NCBI GenBank assembly: GCA_965279255.1
Contig: OZ257146.1
Coordinates: 2,542,001-2,606,000 of the forward strand
DNA: 64,000 bases
Source: CAMFLJ01 sp965279255
GTDB lineage: Bacteria; Actinomycetota; Acidimicrobiia; Acidimicrobiales; Acidimicrobilacustridaceae
Direction of reading: 5' to 3'
The notes beneath the pieces were generated by a model. That model worked only from the letters and a program-made list of their open reading frames with translations, was not told the origin of the DNA and made no database searches. Numbering within the stretch: the stretch's first letter is position 1; every line of letters begins with the position of its first letter. Both the position numbers and the translations under genes were made by a program. Shown here in pieces: positions 50,113-59,020 of the stretch.

Positions 50113-50624
50113 GACTCGGTGGCCTCGGGAGCTTCGGTGGCCTCGGCGACGGCAGCACCCTCGGTGACCTCGGTGGCGTCGGTGGGCGCGGCGGGCGCGG
50201 GCGGGGTGACGCCCTCGGTCCCCTCGACGTAGAGGTCGGGGTCGACGGTGGCGGTGGGCTCGGGCAGCACGGTGAGCAGCTCGTCGATGCGGGCACCGGC
50301 GCGCACGGCGGGGTCGGGCGCGAAGCTCAGCTCGGGCGTGTGCTTGATGCGGGCCTCACGGCCGATGGCGCGCTGCAGCTTCCAGCGCAGCTCGCCCAGC
50401 GCCTCGAGCACCTCCTCGTCGCCGTCCTCACCGGCCAGCGAGTCGTAGAAGACCGCGGCGCGGCGCAGGTCGCCGTCGATGTCGACCGAGGTGATGGTCA
50501 GCATCTGGAGGCGGTCGTCGTCGAGGTGCTCGAGCTCGTCGGCCAGGATCTCCCGGAGCAGCTCGTTGAGGCGAGCGGTGCGCGGGTACTGGCGGGCGGA
50601 CCCGTGGTTGCTCCTGCGGCTCAT
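50109..50624 (-). CDS. rbfA: Ribosome-binding factor A
   Basis: 171 residues. KH-type 30S maturation factor: RTARLNELLREILADELEHLDDDRLQMLTITSVDIDGDLRRAAVFYD and LQRAIGREARIKHTPELSFAPD are characteristic. The last 45 residues are a low-complexity Ala/Thr/Glu/Pro tail (repeated EATE/APEA) not needed by the family. The ATG overlaps the DUF503 stop as ATGA; the truB GTG overlaps its own stop. Confidence 0.95.
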   Translation of the reverse strand: MSRRSNHGSARQYPRTARLNELLREILADELEHLDDDRLQMLTITSVDIDGDLRRAAVFYDSLAGEDGDEEVLEALGELRWKLQRAIGREARIKHTPELSFAPDPAVRAGARIDELLTVLPEPTATVDPDLYVEGTEGVTPPAPAAPTDATEVTEGAAVAEATEAPEATES

Positions 50625-50920
50625 CGCTCGACCTCCATCCAGTGGCGCTCGGATGCCACGACCTCGATCTCGGGGAACGACCACACGAACCGCTCGACGG
50701 TGTCGATCAGGTCGGTGGCCTGGCCCACCGAGCCGGCGACCACGACGAACCCCAGCTCCGAGCGCTGGTGGAGGTCGAGCAGGCCGGTCTCGGCGGTGCT
50801 GGCCCCGAAGCGCCGGCGAGCGCCGTCGAGGATCGTTCGGATCACGGAGCGCTTGTCCTTGAGGGACTGCGCCTCGGGGATCCGTACGTCGACGGCCAGT
50901 GCCAGCACGTACAGGGCCAC
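50621..50920 (-). CDS. DUF503-family protein (YlxP-like)
   Basis: 99 residues: LYVLALAVDVRIPEAQSLKDKRSVIRTILDGARRRFGASTAETGLLDLHQRSELGFVVVAG is a near-consensus DUF503 sequence. It is regularly found between infB and rbfA in Gram-positive genomes and is presumed to act in ribosome maturation, though no activity is known to me. It follows infB after a terminator-like hairpin and is coupled to rbfA. Confidence 0.93.
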   Translation of the reverse strand: MALYVLALAVDVRIPEAQSLKDKRSVIRTILDGARRRFGASTAETGLLDLHQRSELGFVVVAGSVGQATDLIDTVERFVWSFPEIEVVASERHWMEVER

Positions 50921-50935
50921 GGGGACAGGCTACGG

Positions 50936-50968
50936 CGGCGACCGCACCCTGCGAGGGTCCGGTCGCCG
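50936..50968. terminator. Hairpin after infB
   Basis: CGGCGACCG pairs with CGGTCGCCG (9 bp) and, inside, ACCC with GGGT around TGCGA. It lies 14-47 nt downstream of the infB stop on the minus strand; the downstream genes DUF503-rbfA-truB-ribF may depend on readthrough or their own promoter. Confidence 0.7.
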
Positions 50969-50982
50969 ACCAGCCGGTGGAC

Positions 50983-53877
50983 CTAGGTCCGGGGGATCTC
51001 CCGGTCCTCGAAGGTCTCGATGACGTCGCCGGGCTTGAGGTCCTGGAAGTCGGTGAGGCCGATGCCGCACTCGAAGCCGGTGGCGACCTCGCGGACGTCG
51101 TCCTTGAAGCGCCGCAGCGAGGCGATGCTGCCCTTCCAGATGATGGTGCCCTCCCGGAGGAAGCGGACCTTCGAGCCTCGGGTGATGACGCCGTTGGTGA
51201 CGTAGCAGCCGGCGATGGCGCCGACGCGGGGCACCCGGAAGATCTCCCGGACCTCGGCTTCGCCGGTGACCACCTCTTCGAACTCCGGCTGGAGCAGGCC
51301 CAGCACGGCGTTCTGGATGTCCTCGAGGATCTGGTAGATGATCTCGTAGGTCCGGATCTCGACCCGTTCGGCGTCGGCGAGCTCCCTGGCGGAGCGGTCG
51401 GGACGCACGTTGAAGCCGATGATCGTGGCGTTCGAGGTGGCGGCCAGCTGGACGTCGTTCTGGGTGATGCCGCCGACGGCGCGGTGCACGAAGGCGATCT
51501 TGACCTCGTCGCGCTCCAGCTTGCGGAGGCTCTCGGTGAGGGCCTCGAGCGAGCCGGTGACGTCGGCCTTCACGATCAGGTTCAGGGTGGCGGTCTCGCC
51601 GGCCTGGATCTGCTGGAAGATGTCCTCGAGCTTGGCGCCGCCGCTCATGGCGTGGGCCTCACGGCCGATCGACGCCACCCGCAGCCAGTGCTCCCGGGTG
51701 GAGGCGACCTTGGAGGCCGTCTTCTCGTCGGGGGCGATGACGAAGCGGTCGCCGGAGATGGCGACGTCGGAGAGGCCGAGGACCTGCACCGGCGCCGACG
51801 GGCCGGCTTCCTTGACCTGCTTGCCCTTGTCGTCGATGAGCGCACGGACACGGCCCCAGGCGGCGCCGGCGACCAGCGGGTCACCGACCTTCAGGGTGCC
51901 GTGCTGCACGAGGATCGTGGCGACGGGGCCACGGCCGATGTCGAGGTTGGACTCGAGCACGACGCCGCGGGCCCGACCGTCGGGCGTGGCCCGCAGGTCT
52001 TCGAGCTCGGCGAGCACGAGGACGTTCTCGAGGAGGTCGTCGATGCCCAGGTTCTGCAGGGCGGAGACCTCGACCATGACGGTGTCGCCGCCCCAGGACT
52101 CGGGGACGAGGCCGTGCTCGGAGAGCTGCTGCATGACCCGGTTGGGGTCGGCGTTCTCGCGGTCGATCTTGTTGATGGCGACGACGATCGGGACCTCGGC
52201 CGCCTTGGCGTGGTTGAGCGCCTCGATGGTCTGGGGCATGACGCCGTCGTCGGCCGCCACCACGAGGATGACGATGTCGGTGGCCTCGGCACCGCGGGCC
52301 CGCATGGCGGTGAACGCCTCGTGGCCGGGGGTGTCGAGGAACGTGAGGGCGCGACCCTCCTTGACGACCTGGTAGGCGCCGATGTGCTGGGTGATGCCAC
52401 CCGCCTCACCGGCGACCACGTTGGCGTTGCGGATCTGGTCGAGGAGCTTGGTCTTGCCGTGGTCGACGTGGCCCATCACGGTGATCACCGGCGGGCGGAC
52501 CGGCCAGGACTCGTAGATCTCGTCATCGACCTCGTCGTCGACGTCGAGCAGCTTGAGCAGCTCGACCTCCTGCTCCTCACCCGGGTTGACGAGGCGGATC
52601 TCCGCGCCGATCTCGGCGGCGAAGAGCTCGATCATGTCGTCGTTGAGGGACTGGGTGGCCGTGACCATCTCGCCCTGCTGCATGAGGAAGCGGACGACGT
52701 CGGCCGCCGTGCGGTTCAGCTTGGGGCCGAGCTCCTGCGGGGTCGAGGCGCGCTCGACCACGATCATGCCGTCGGGGACCGGGGCTTCACGCGGGGTGTA
52801 GCTCGCGGCCTCCATCGGCTGGAGCTCGTCGCGGTTGCGACGGCGACGACCCTTGCGGCGCTGCGGGCGACGGGGGCCACCCGGGCCACCGGGACGGCCG
52901 CCACCGGGACCGCCGGGACGACCGCCGGGCCCACCACCGGGACCGCCGGGACGACCACCAGGGCCACCACCGGGACCACCGCCACCGGGACCACCGGCGG
53001 GACGGGGACCGCCGCCGCCCATGGGACGCCCGGCGCCGCCGGGGCCGCTGGGACGACCGGCACCGGGGCCACCCGGACGACCGGGGGGACCACCGGCCGG
53101 AGCGCGGCGCATGCCCGGAGGGGGCGGGATCGGCTTGCCGGTCGAGGAGATCGGCGGGCGCCCGGGAGGGGGCGGGATGGGCTTGCCCGACGGGGCGACC
53201 GGAGGCCGGCCGGGGGGCGGGGCCACGGGGCCGCGCTGGCCGGGGTCGGCCGGCAGCTGCTCGGCGGGGCGGGCAGGGGCCTCGGCCGGCGCGGAGGCGG
53301 CGGGCGCCTGCGGCCGGGGCGCGGGGGCCGGGGCGGGAGGCGCCGGACGCGGCGTGGGGCCCTGGCTGCCCGAGGAGGCGATGACGCGCTTCGGCGGGGC
53401 CGGAGCGGCGGGGGCCTCGGCGGCGGGCGCCGGGGCGGGTGTCTCGGCCGGAGCAGGCTCGGGGGCCGGTGCTGCCGGCGCGGGCGCCTCGGCGGCGGGC
53501 GCCGGGGCCTCGGGGGCCGGAGCGGGAGCGGGGGCCTCGGCGGGAGCCGGAGCAGGGGCCTCGGCGGCGGGGGCCGGAGCCTCGGTCGCGGGCGCCTCAG
53601 CGGCGGGAGCCGGGGCCTCGGCGGCGGGCGCGGGAGCCTCGGCGTCGGCCTTCTTGGCCTTGCCCTTGGCCGGCTTCTTCTCCGGCTCCTCGGGCTGGAC
53701 GTCGCGGATGAGGCCCTCGCGCTCGGCCTTGCGGCGGACGCGGTCGGCCTGAGGCTCGACGACACTCGACGAGTGGCTCTTCACGCCGATCCCGAGCGCG
53801 ATGCAGAGATCGAGCGTCTCCTTGTTGGTGAGCCCGAGCTCTCGTGCAAGCTCGTAGACGCGAATGTTTCCGGGCAA
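50983..53877 (-). CDS. infB: Translation initiation factor IF-2 with long Ala/Pro/Gly linker
   Basis: 964 residues. The N-terminal IF2_N module (IRVYELARELGLTNKETLDLCIALGIGVKSHSS) is followed by about 250 residues of APAPAAEAP-type repeats, then Pro/Gly-rich sequence, a basic patch RRPQRRKGRRRRNRDE, and the GTPase: GHVDHGKTKLLD (G1), DTPGHEAF (G3), NKIDRENADP (G4), then domains II-IV. TTG at 53877 is chosen as start because TGAGG lies 6 nt upstream; GTG 53901 is the alternative. No ylxR gene is seen between nusA and infB. Confidence 0.95.
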   Translation of the reverse strand: MPGNIRVYELARELGLTNKETLDLCIALGIGVKSHSSSVVEPQADRVRRKAEREGLIRDVQPEEPEKKPAKGKAKKADAEAPAPAAEAPAPAAEAPATEAPAPAAEAPAPAPAEAPAPAPAPEAPAPAAEAPAPAAPAPEPAPAETPAPAPAAEAPAAPAPPKRVIASSGSQGPTPRPAPPAPAPAPRPQAPAASAPAEAPARPAEQLPADPGQRGPVAPPPGRPPVAPSGKPIPPPPGRPPISSTGKPIPPPPGMRRAPAGGPPGRPGGPGAGRPSGPGGAGRPMGGGGPRPAGGPGGGGPGGGPGGRPGGPGGGPGGRPGGPGGGRPGGPGGPRRPQRRKGRRRRNRDELQPMEAASYTPREAPVPDGMIVVERASTPQELGPKLNRTAADVVRFLMQQGEMVTATQSLNDDMIELFAAEIGAEIRLVNPGEEQEVELLKLLDVDDEVDDEIYESWPVRPPVITVMGHVDHGKTKLLDQIRNANVVAGEAGGITQHIGAYQVVKEGRALTFLDTPGHEAFTAMRARGAEATDIVILVVAADDGVMPQTIEALNHAKAAEVPIVVAINKIDRENADPNRVMQQLSEHGLVPESWGGDTVMVEVSALQNLGIDDLLENVLVLAELEDLRATPDGRARGVVLESNLDIGRGPVATILVQHGTLKVGDPLVAGAAWGRVRALIDDKGKQVKEAGPSAPVQVLGLSDVAISGDRFVIAPDEKTASKVASTREHWLRVASIGREAHAMSGGAKLEDIFQQIQAGETATLNLIVKADVTGSLEALTESLRKLERDEVKIAFVHRAVGGITQNDVQLAATSNATIIGFNVRPDRSARELADAERVEIRTYEIIYQILEDIQNAVLGLLQPEFEEVVTGEAEVREIFRVPRVGAIAGCYVTNGVITRGSKVRFLREGTIIWKGSIASLRRFKDDVREVATGFECGIGLTDFQDLKPGDVIETFEDREIPRT

Positions 53878-53972
53878 CTGCGACCTCAGTCTTCTCGACA
53901 CGGGGGCACGCCGCCCGGCGCACCCCTTGTGTTCTGGCCCCGTCCCACAGGCGGGAAGGGGCCTCCATCCTC

Positions 53973-54007
53973 GCGCGACCGGGGGTCGCGCACGAACGGC
54001 GCCGTTC
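53973..54007. terminator. Hairpins in the nusA-infB gap
   Basis: GCGCGACC / GGTCGCGC with a 3-nt loop (53973-53991), followed by the 14-nt perfect palindrome GAACGGCGCCGTTC (53994-54007), just after the nusA stop on the minus strand. A candidate attenuator or processing site before infB. Confidence 0.6.
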
Positions 54008-54010
54008 GGC

Positions 54011-55411
54011 TTACGCCGGACCGTCGCCCTCGTCGGAGTCGTCGGCCACCGTAGCGGCCTCCTCCTCGGCTTCCTCAAGGGCCTCGGCGAGGGCTTCCTC
54101 GACGATGGCCTCCTCGATCAGTTCTTCGACGATCTCCTCGGCGATGGCCTCCTCGACCAGCTCCTCGAGGACCTCCTCGACGATGGCTTCCTCGATCGCC
54201 TCCTCGATGGCCTCTTCGACCATCTCCTCGACGATGATCTCGGCGACGATCTCGGTGGCGACGGCCTCGGCCAGAGCCTCGCCCTCGGCCTCCTGCTCGG
54301 CGCTCGCCTGGGCGTAGGCCTCGACCGACATGGCCTCGCCACCCTCGGCCGGCTGCCAGACCTGCTCGCCGGTCTCGGGGTCGACGACCCACTCGCCCTC
54401 GGCCCAGTCCTGGTCGTTGTAGGCCTCTTCCTCGGCCAGCTGGGTCTCGCTCTTGATGTCGACGCGCCAGCCGGTGAGGCGGGCGGCGAGGCGGGCGTTC
54501 TGGCCCTCCTTGCCGATGGCGAGCGACAGCTGGTAGTCGGGGACGATGACCTCGGCGGTACCGGTGTCCTCGTGGATCCGGACCTCCTTGACCTTCGCCG
54601 GGGAGAGCGCCTTCATGACGAAGTCGGCGGGCTCGTCGGAGAAGGGGACGATGTCGATCTTCTCGCCGCGGAGCTCGTTCACGACCATGCGGACGCGAGC
54701 GCCTCGGGCGCCGACACAGGCACCCACGGGGTCGACGTTGGAGTCGTTCGACCAGACGGCGATCTTGGTGCGGGCACCTGGTTCCCGGGCGCAGGCCTTG
54801 ATCTCGACGACGCCGTCGGCGATCTCGGGGACCTCGAGCTCGAACAGGCGCTTGATGAGGCCGGGGTGGGTGCGGCTCACCACGATCTGCGGGCCCTTGG
54901 CGGTCTTGCGGACCTCGACGATGTAGGCCTTCACCCGGGCGCCGGGCTCGGGGCGCTCGTAGGGCACCTGCTCGGCCTGGGGCATGAGGGCCTCGACCCG
55001 GCCGAGGTCGAGCAGCGTGTAGCGGGCGTCGGTCTGCTGGATGATGCCGGTGACGATGTCGCCCTCGCGGCCGGCGTACTCCTCGTACTTCATCTCGCGC
55101 TCGGCCTCACGGATGCGCTGGCTCATGACCTGCTTCATGGTCTGAGCGGCCACGCGGCCCCACACCTCGGGCGGCGGGGTGACGTCGAACTCCTCGCCGA
55201 TGGCGACGCCGTCCTCGTCGAGCTCCTGGGCCATGACCCGGATCTCGCCCGTGTCGGGGTCGATGATGACCCAGGCGTACTCCTGGGCGTCGGGGAGGCG
55301 CTTGTAGGCCGACTCGAAGGCGTCGGCGAGGGCGCCGAACAGCGTGTCGACGGAGATGCCCTTGTCGACGGCGAGGGCCTGGAGGGCCTCGATGAGGTCG
55401 GGTGAGTTCAT
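54011..55411 (-). CDS. nusA: Transcription termination/antitermination factor NusA with acidic repeat tail
   Basis: 466 residues. N-terminal RNAP-binding domain (MNSPDLIEALQALAVDKGIS), S1 (GDIVTGIIQQTDARYTLLDLGRVEALMPQ), KH1 and KH2 (DPVGACVGARGARVRMVVNELRGEKIDIV; LSLAIGKEGQNARLAARLTGWRVDI) are complete. The last 95 or so residues are almost only Glu, Ala, Val, Ile and Leu in a loose AIVEE/AIEE repeat, an extended acidic helix absent from typical NusA. The ATG overlaps the rimP stop as TGATG. Confidence 0.95.
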   Translation of the reverse strand: MNSPDLIEALQALAVDKGISVDTLFGALADAFESAYKRLPDAQEYAWVIIDPDTGEIRVMAQELDEDGVAIGEEFDVTPPPEVWGRVAAQTMKQVMSQRIREAEREMKYEEYAGREGDIVTGIIQQTDARYTLLDLGRVEALMPQAEQVPYERPEPGARVKAYIVEVRKTAKGPQIVVSRTHPGLIKRLFELEVPEIADGVVEIKACAREPGARTKIAVWSNDSNVDPVGACVGARGARVRMVVNELRGEKIDIVPFSDEPADFVMKALSPAKVKEVRIHEDTGTAEVIVPDYQLSLAIGKEGQNARLAARLTGWRVDIKSETQLAEEEAYNDQDWAEGEWVVDPETGEQVWQPAEGGEAMSVEAYAQASAEQEAEGEALAEAVATEIVAEIIVEEMVEEAIEEAIEEAIVEEVLEELVEEAIAEEIVEELIEEAIVEEALAEALEEAEEEAATVADDSDEGDGPA

Positions 55412-55944
55412 CACGGCTGGACCTTCTTCTTCTGCGTGGTCGGCTTGGTGGTGGGCGTGTTCTTGTTCTTCGGCCCGCCCGGCTTGGGCGCGGGGCCCCA
55501 CTCGAAGGTGGTGCGGGCCTTCTCGATCTCGTCGAACGGGAGGGTGAGGGACTCACCCACGGGCTCGTCGAGCGCCACGGTGACGGTGGTGTCGGTGGCG
55601 GAGGTGACGGTGCCGGCGAAGCGGCGGCCGGCGGGGTGGTTCGGTGTGGTCTTGATGGAGACCTGGCGGCCCACCGCCCAGGCCCAGTGGGCCGGGGTGC
55701 GCAGCGGACGCTCGAGGCCGGGGCTCGACACCTCGAGGGTGTACTGGCCTGCGATCGGGTCGTGCTCGTCGAGGGCCCGGGAGATGGCCCGCGTGGTGGC
55801 GGCGATCTCCTTCATGTCGGCGCCGCCGGCCTTGTCGACGGTGACGCGCAGCACGGAGCCGGCCTGCTCGAGGTCGAACAGCTCGAGGTCCTGGGCCGCC
55901 ACGAGGGGCTCGATGATGGCTCGGACACGTTCCGGGACGCTCAT
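55411..55944 (-). CDS. rimP: Ribosome maturation factor RimP
   Basis: 177 residues from ATG at 55944 with GGAGG about 10 nt upstream. Family motifs: IIEPLVAAQDLELFDLEQAGSVLRVTVDK, DPIAGQYTLEVSSPGLERPL. It acts in 30S assembly. The C-terminus is a basic PKNKNTPTTKPTTQKKK tail. First gene of rimP-nusA-infB; the 55945-56055 stretch upstream probably holds the promoter but no clear hexamers were found. Confidence 0.94.
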   Translation of the reverse strand: MSVPERVRAIIEPLVAAQDLELFDLEQAGSVLRVTVDKAGGADMKEIAATTRAISRALDEHDPIAGQYTLEVSSPGLERPLRTPAHWAWAVGRQVSIKTTPNHPAGRRFAGTVTSATDTTVTVALDEPVGESLTLPFDEIEKARTTFEWGPAPKPGGPKNKNTPTTKPTTQKKKVQP

Positions 55945-56055
55945 GGTCAGGACCTCCTCTCTCGGTGTGCGGTGTGTGTCTGTCTGTGGTCGTCCGCCGG
56001 GCGTCAGGCCCGTTCCGAAGGCCACGGGCCACCCGAAACGCAGCCATTCCAAACA

Positions 56056-56084
56056 GAAGGCGTGGGCCGGAAGCCCACGCCTTC
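56056..56084. terminator. proS terminator hairpin
   Basis: Perfect 12-bp inverted repeat GAAGGCGTGGGC with a 5-nt loop; on the minus strand it is followed by TGTTTGG, the nearest thing to a T-run in the window. It separates proS from rimP. Confidence 0.8.
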
Positions 56085-56186
56085 GTCGAACTACGAACGA
56101 TTGCGAACTCCGAGGAGTATAGGCCCACCCCGCCACGACCGTCCCGCGAGCGTTCACCCGGGCGTCGCCCCGAGGCCACCGGAGGG

Positions 56187-57599
56187 TCAGTAGGAGCGGG
56201 CGACGATGGCGATGGCGCCGTCGGCGTCGTCGCTCGACGGCAGCGAGCCGTCGGGCATCACCAGGCAGCGCACGGTGACGCTCTCCTTGGCCAGCTCGGC
56301 CTCGCCCTCGGTGCCCAGCGCGCTCCAGGGGATGCGGGCCCAGCCGGTGGCAGCGGCGGCCGCGGCCTCGGCGATGGTCGACACCTCGACGGTGCGGCTG
56401 TCGCGGCGCTCGGTGGCCTCGGCCAGCAGCGTGGCCTGGGCCTCGTCGAGGGCGGTGGCCATCGCGGCGGCGATGCCGTCGAGCGACACCGGCTCCTTGG
56501 TGCCCCCCACTCGGCGGGCCAGGGTGACCACGTTCTCGGCGAGGTCACGGGGGCCGAGCTCGAGGCGCACGGGCACACCCTTGAGCTCCCAGTCGGTGGC
56601 CCGACGGCCCATCGAGGTCTCGACCCGCACGTCGAGCTCGACGCGCACACCCGCCGCGGTGAGCTCGGCGGCGAGAGTGCGGCAGCGGTCGATGACGGCG
56701 TCGTCGTCGCGCACGGCCATGACCACGGCCTGCACGGGGGCGAGCACCGGCGGGATGCGCAGGCCGTTGTCGTCGCCGTGGCACATGATGAGACCGCCGA
56801 CCATGCGGGTGGAGACGCCCCACGAGGTGGTCCAGGCGTGCTGCTGGGTGCCCTCGGCGTCGAGGTACTGGATGTCGAAGGCCTTGGCGAAGTTCTGGCC
56901 CAGCTCGTGGCTGGTGCCCATCTGGAGGGCCTTGCCGTCGCCCATCATCGCCTCAGTGGTCATGGTGTTGGTGGCGCCGGCGAAGCGCTCCTTGGCCGTC
57001 TTGCGACCGACCACCACGGGCATGGCGAGCACGTCGCGCATGAACGAGGCGTAGACCTCGTGGAGGATGCGCTCCGCGTAGGCGCGGGCGTCGACCTCGT
57101 CGACGTGGGCGGTGTGGCCCTCCTGCCAGAGGAACTCGCTGGTGCGCAGGAACACCCGGGGGCGCAGCTCCCAGCGCACGACGTTGGCCCACTGGTTCAG
57201 CAGCAGGGGCAGGTCGCGGTAGCTCTGGGTCCACTTGGCCATGAACTCACCGATGACGGTCTCGGAGGTGGGCCGCACGACCACGGGCTCCTCGAGCTCC
57301 TTGCCGCCGGCGACGGTGACCACGGCCAGCTCGGGGCTGAAGCCCTCGACGTGCTCGGCCTCGCGCTTCAGGTAGCTCTCGGGGATGAACAGCGGGAAGT
57401 AGGCGTTCTTGGCGCCGGCGAGCTTGATGCGGCGGTCGACCTCGGCCTGCATCTGCTCCCAGATGGAGTACCCGTACGGGCGGATGACCATCGTGCCGCG
57501 CACGGGGCCGTTGTCGGCCATCTCCGCCTTGGCGACGACGTCCTGGTACCAGCGGGGGAAATCGTCCGCCTGGGGGGTGAGCACGGGCTGCTTGGCCAT
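56187..57599 (-). CDS. proS: Prolyl-tRNA synthetase (eukaryote/archaeal-like type)
   Basis: 470 residues, class II. Motifs: RGTMVIRPYGYSIWEQMQAEVDRRI (motif 1), FLRTSEFLWQEGHTAHVD (motif 2), TSWGVSTRMVGGLIMCHGDDNGLRIPP (motif 3), then an anticodon-binding domain. It lacks the editing insertion of typical bacterial ProRS and ends with the ...ARSY tail of the short archaeal/eukaryotic form, which also occurs in some actinobacteria. The ATG is 62 nt after the long palindrome at 57661. Confidence 0.93.
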   Translation of the reverse strand: MAKQPVLTPQADDFPRWYQDVVAKAEMADNGPVRGTMVIRPYGYSIWEQMQAEVDRRIKLAGAKNAYFPLFIPESYLKREAEHVEGFSPELAVVTVAGGKELEEPVVVRPTSETVIGEFMAKWTQSYRDLPLLLNQWANVVRWELRPRVFLRTSEFLWQEGHTAHVDEVDARAYAERILHEVYASFMRDVLAMPVVVGRKTAKERFAGATNTMTTEAMMGDGKALQMGTSHELGQNFAKAFDIQYLDAEGTQQHAWTTSWGVSTRMVGGLIMCHGDDNGLRIPPVLAPVQAVVMAVRDDDAVIDRCRTLAAELTAAGVRVELDVRVETSMGRRATDWELKGVPVRLELGPRDLAENVVTLARRVGGTKEPVSLDGIAAAMATALDEAQATLLAEATERRDSRTVEVSTIAEAAAAAATGWARIPWSALGTEGEAELAKESVTVRCLVMPDGSLPSSDDADGAIAIVARSY

Positions 57600-57660
57600 A
57601 GGGCGTCGATGCTAGGCGACCCCCCGACACCCCTCCCCCAGCCGTTCTGACCCCCGCCCT

Positions 57661-57716
57661 CCCGTTCTTGTCGCGCTTTCCTGTCACCGGTGACGGGAAA
57701 GCGCGACAAGAACGGG
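57661..57716. repeat. Dispersed palindrome, copy 2 (near-perfect 56-nt)
   Basis: CCCGTTCTTGTCGCGCTTTCC (57661-57681) is fully complementary to 57696-57716; inside, GTCACC / GGTGAC pair with one G-T pair in between. It lies in the ispG-proS gap, 48 nt downstream of the ispG stop. 57663-57716 matches 10281-10334 at 49 of 54 positions. Confidence 0.9.
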
Positions 57717-57763
57717 AGTGGGTGGGGCCGCGAGCCGCTGAGTAGGTCCGCGCGCCGGAAGGG

Positions 57764-58996
57764 TCAGGACTGGTCGAGCTTGCGGATGAGCTCGATGTGC
57801 TCGGCGGCGTGGTTGGCGTCGTCGCCCTTCTCGTCGAGCAGCAGGGCCCGGTCGGCCTCGGCCTCGGCGGCGGCGGAGTCGTCCTTGCGGCGCAGGGCCT
57901 CCTCGACCCCGCCCTCCGCGATGATGCCGGCCCACTCGACGAGGGCGTCGACCATCTCGGGCTCGGGGACCACCTTCACGACCTGGCCCTTCACGAACAG
58001 GTGGCCCCGCTTGCGGCCGGCGGCGATGCCGAGGTCGGCCTCGCGGGCCTCGCCCGGGCCGTTGACCACGCAGCCCATGACGGCCACCTGGATCGGGATG
58101 TTCATGCCGTCGAGCGCGGTCTGGGCCTTGCCCGCCACCTCGATGACGTCGACCTCGGCCCGGCCGCACGAGGGGCAGGCGATGAGGTCGAGGCCGCGGC
58201 GCTCGCGCAGGCCGAGCGACTCGAGCAGCCAGCGCCCGGCGCGGACCTCTTCGACCGGGTCGGCGGTGAGCGAGTAGCGGATGGTGTCGCCGATGCCCTC
58301 GGCCAGCAGGGTGGCCATGCCGGCGGTGGCCTTCACCAGCCCGGCGGGAGGCGGGCCGGCCTCGGTGACGCCGAGGTGGAGCGGGTAGTCGACCGTGTCG
58401 GCCAGCAGCCGGTAGGCGTCGATCATGAGCGCCACGTTGGAGGCCTTCACCGAGATCTTGATGTCGGTGAAGCCGACCTCGTCGAAGTAGGCGAGCTCCT
58501 GCTGGGCCGACTCGACCATGGCCTCGGCGGTGAGGCCGCCGTGCTTCTCGTACAGGGCCGGGTCGAGCGAACCGCCGTTGACGCCGATGCGGATCGGGAT
58601 GCCGCGGTCGCGGGCCTCGGAGGCGACGGCCTTGATGTGCTCGGGCCGGCGGATGTTGCCGGGGTTGAGGCGTAGCCCCTGCACCCCGGCCTCCATGGCC
58701 TCGAGCGCCCGGCGGTACTGGTGGTGGATGTCGGCGATGATCGGGATAGGCGACCGGGGCACGATCTGGGCCAGGCCCTCAGCGGCCTCGACCTCGTTGC
58801 AGGTGCAGCGCACGATGTCGCAGCCGGCACCGGCCAGGGCGTAGATCTGCTGGAGGGTGCCCTCGACGTCGGCCGTCTTGGTCGTCGTCATCGACTGGAT
58901 CGAGATCGGCGCGCCGCCGCCGACGGCGACGTCGCCGACCTTCAGCTGGCGCGTCGGGCGTCGGGGGTACCGGGTCTGGGGGGCGAGCTCGCTCAC
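57764..58996 (-). CDS. ispG: 4-hydroxy-3-methylbut-2-enyl diphosphate synthase
   Basis: Penultimate enzyme of the MEP isoprenoid pathway, with a [4Fe-4S] cluster. 410 residues: TIM-barrel part (PISIQSMTTTKTADVEGTLQQI; GLRLNPGNIRRPEHI; RIGVNGGSLDP) and the C-terminal cluster domain with CPSCGRAEVDV and VMGCVVNGPGEAREADLGIA. The last 40 residues are Glu/Ala/Asp-rich. dxr, another MEP gene, is 1.6 kb upstream in the same direction. Confidence 0.96.
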   Translation of the reverse strand: MSELAPQTRYPRRPTRQLKVGDVAVGGGAPISIQSMTTTKTADVEGTLQQIYALAGAGCDIVRCTCNEVEAAEGLAQIVPRSPIPIIADIHHQYRRALEAMEAGVQGLRLNPGNIRRPEHIKAVASEARDRGIPIRIGVNGGSLDPALYEKHGGLTAEAMVESAQQELAYFDEVGFTDIKISVKASNVALMIDAYRLLADTVDYPLHLGVTEAGPPPAGLVKATAGMATLLAEGIGDTIRYSLTADPVEEVRAGRWLLESLGLRERRGLDLIACPSCGRAEVDVIEVAGKAQTALDGMNIPIQVAVMGCVVNGPGEAREADLGIAAGRKRGHLFVKGQVVKVVPEPEMVDALVEWAGIIAEGGVEEALRRKDDSAAAEAEADRALLLDEKGDDANHAAEHIELIRKLDQS

Positions 58997-59020
58997 GGGT
59001 CCAACCCTACGGGTGCGATG

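Noticed and set aside
50899..54054. Plus-strand open frame of 1051 codons opposite infB
   Set aside because: Antisense to infB; the striking PPGPP and GAGAGAS runs are the complement of the IF-2 linker.
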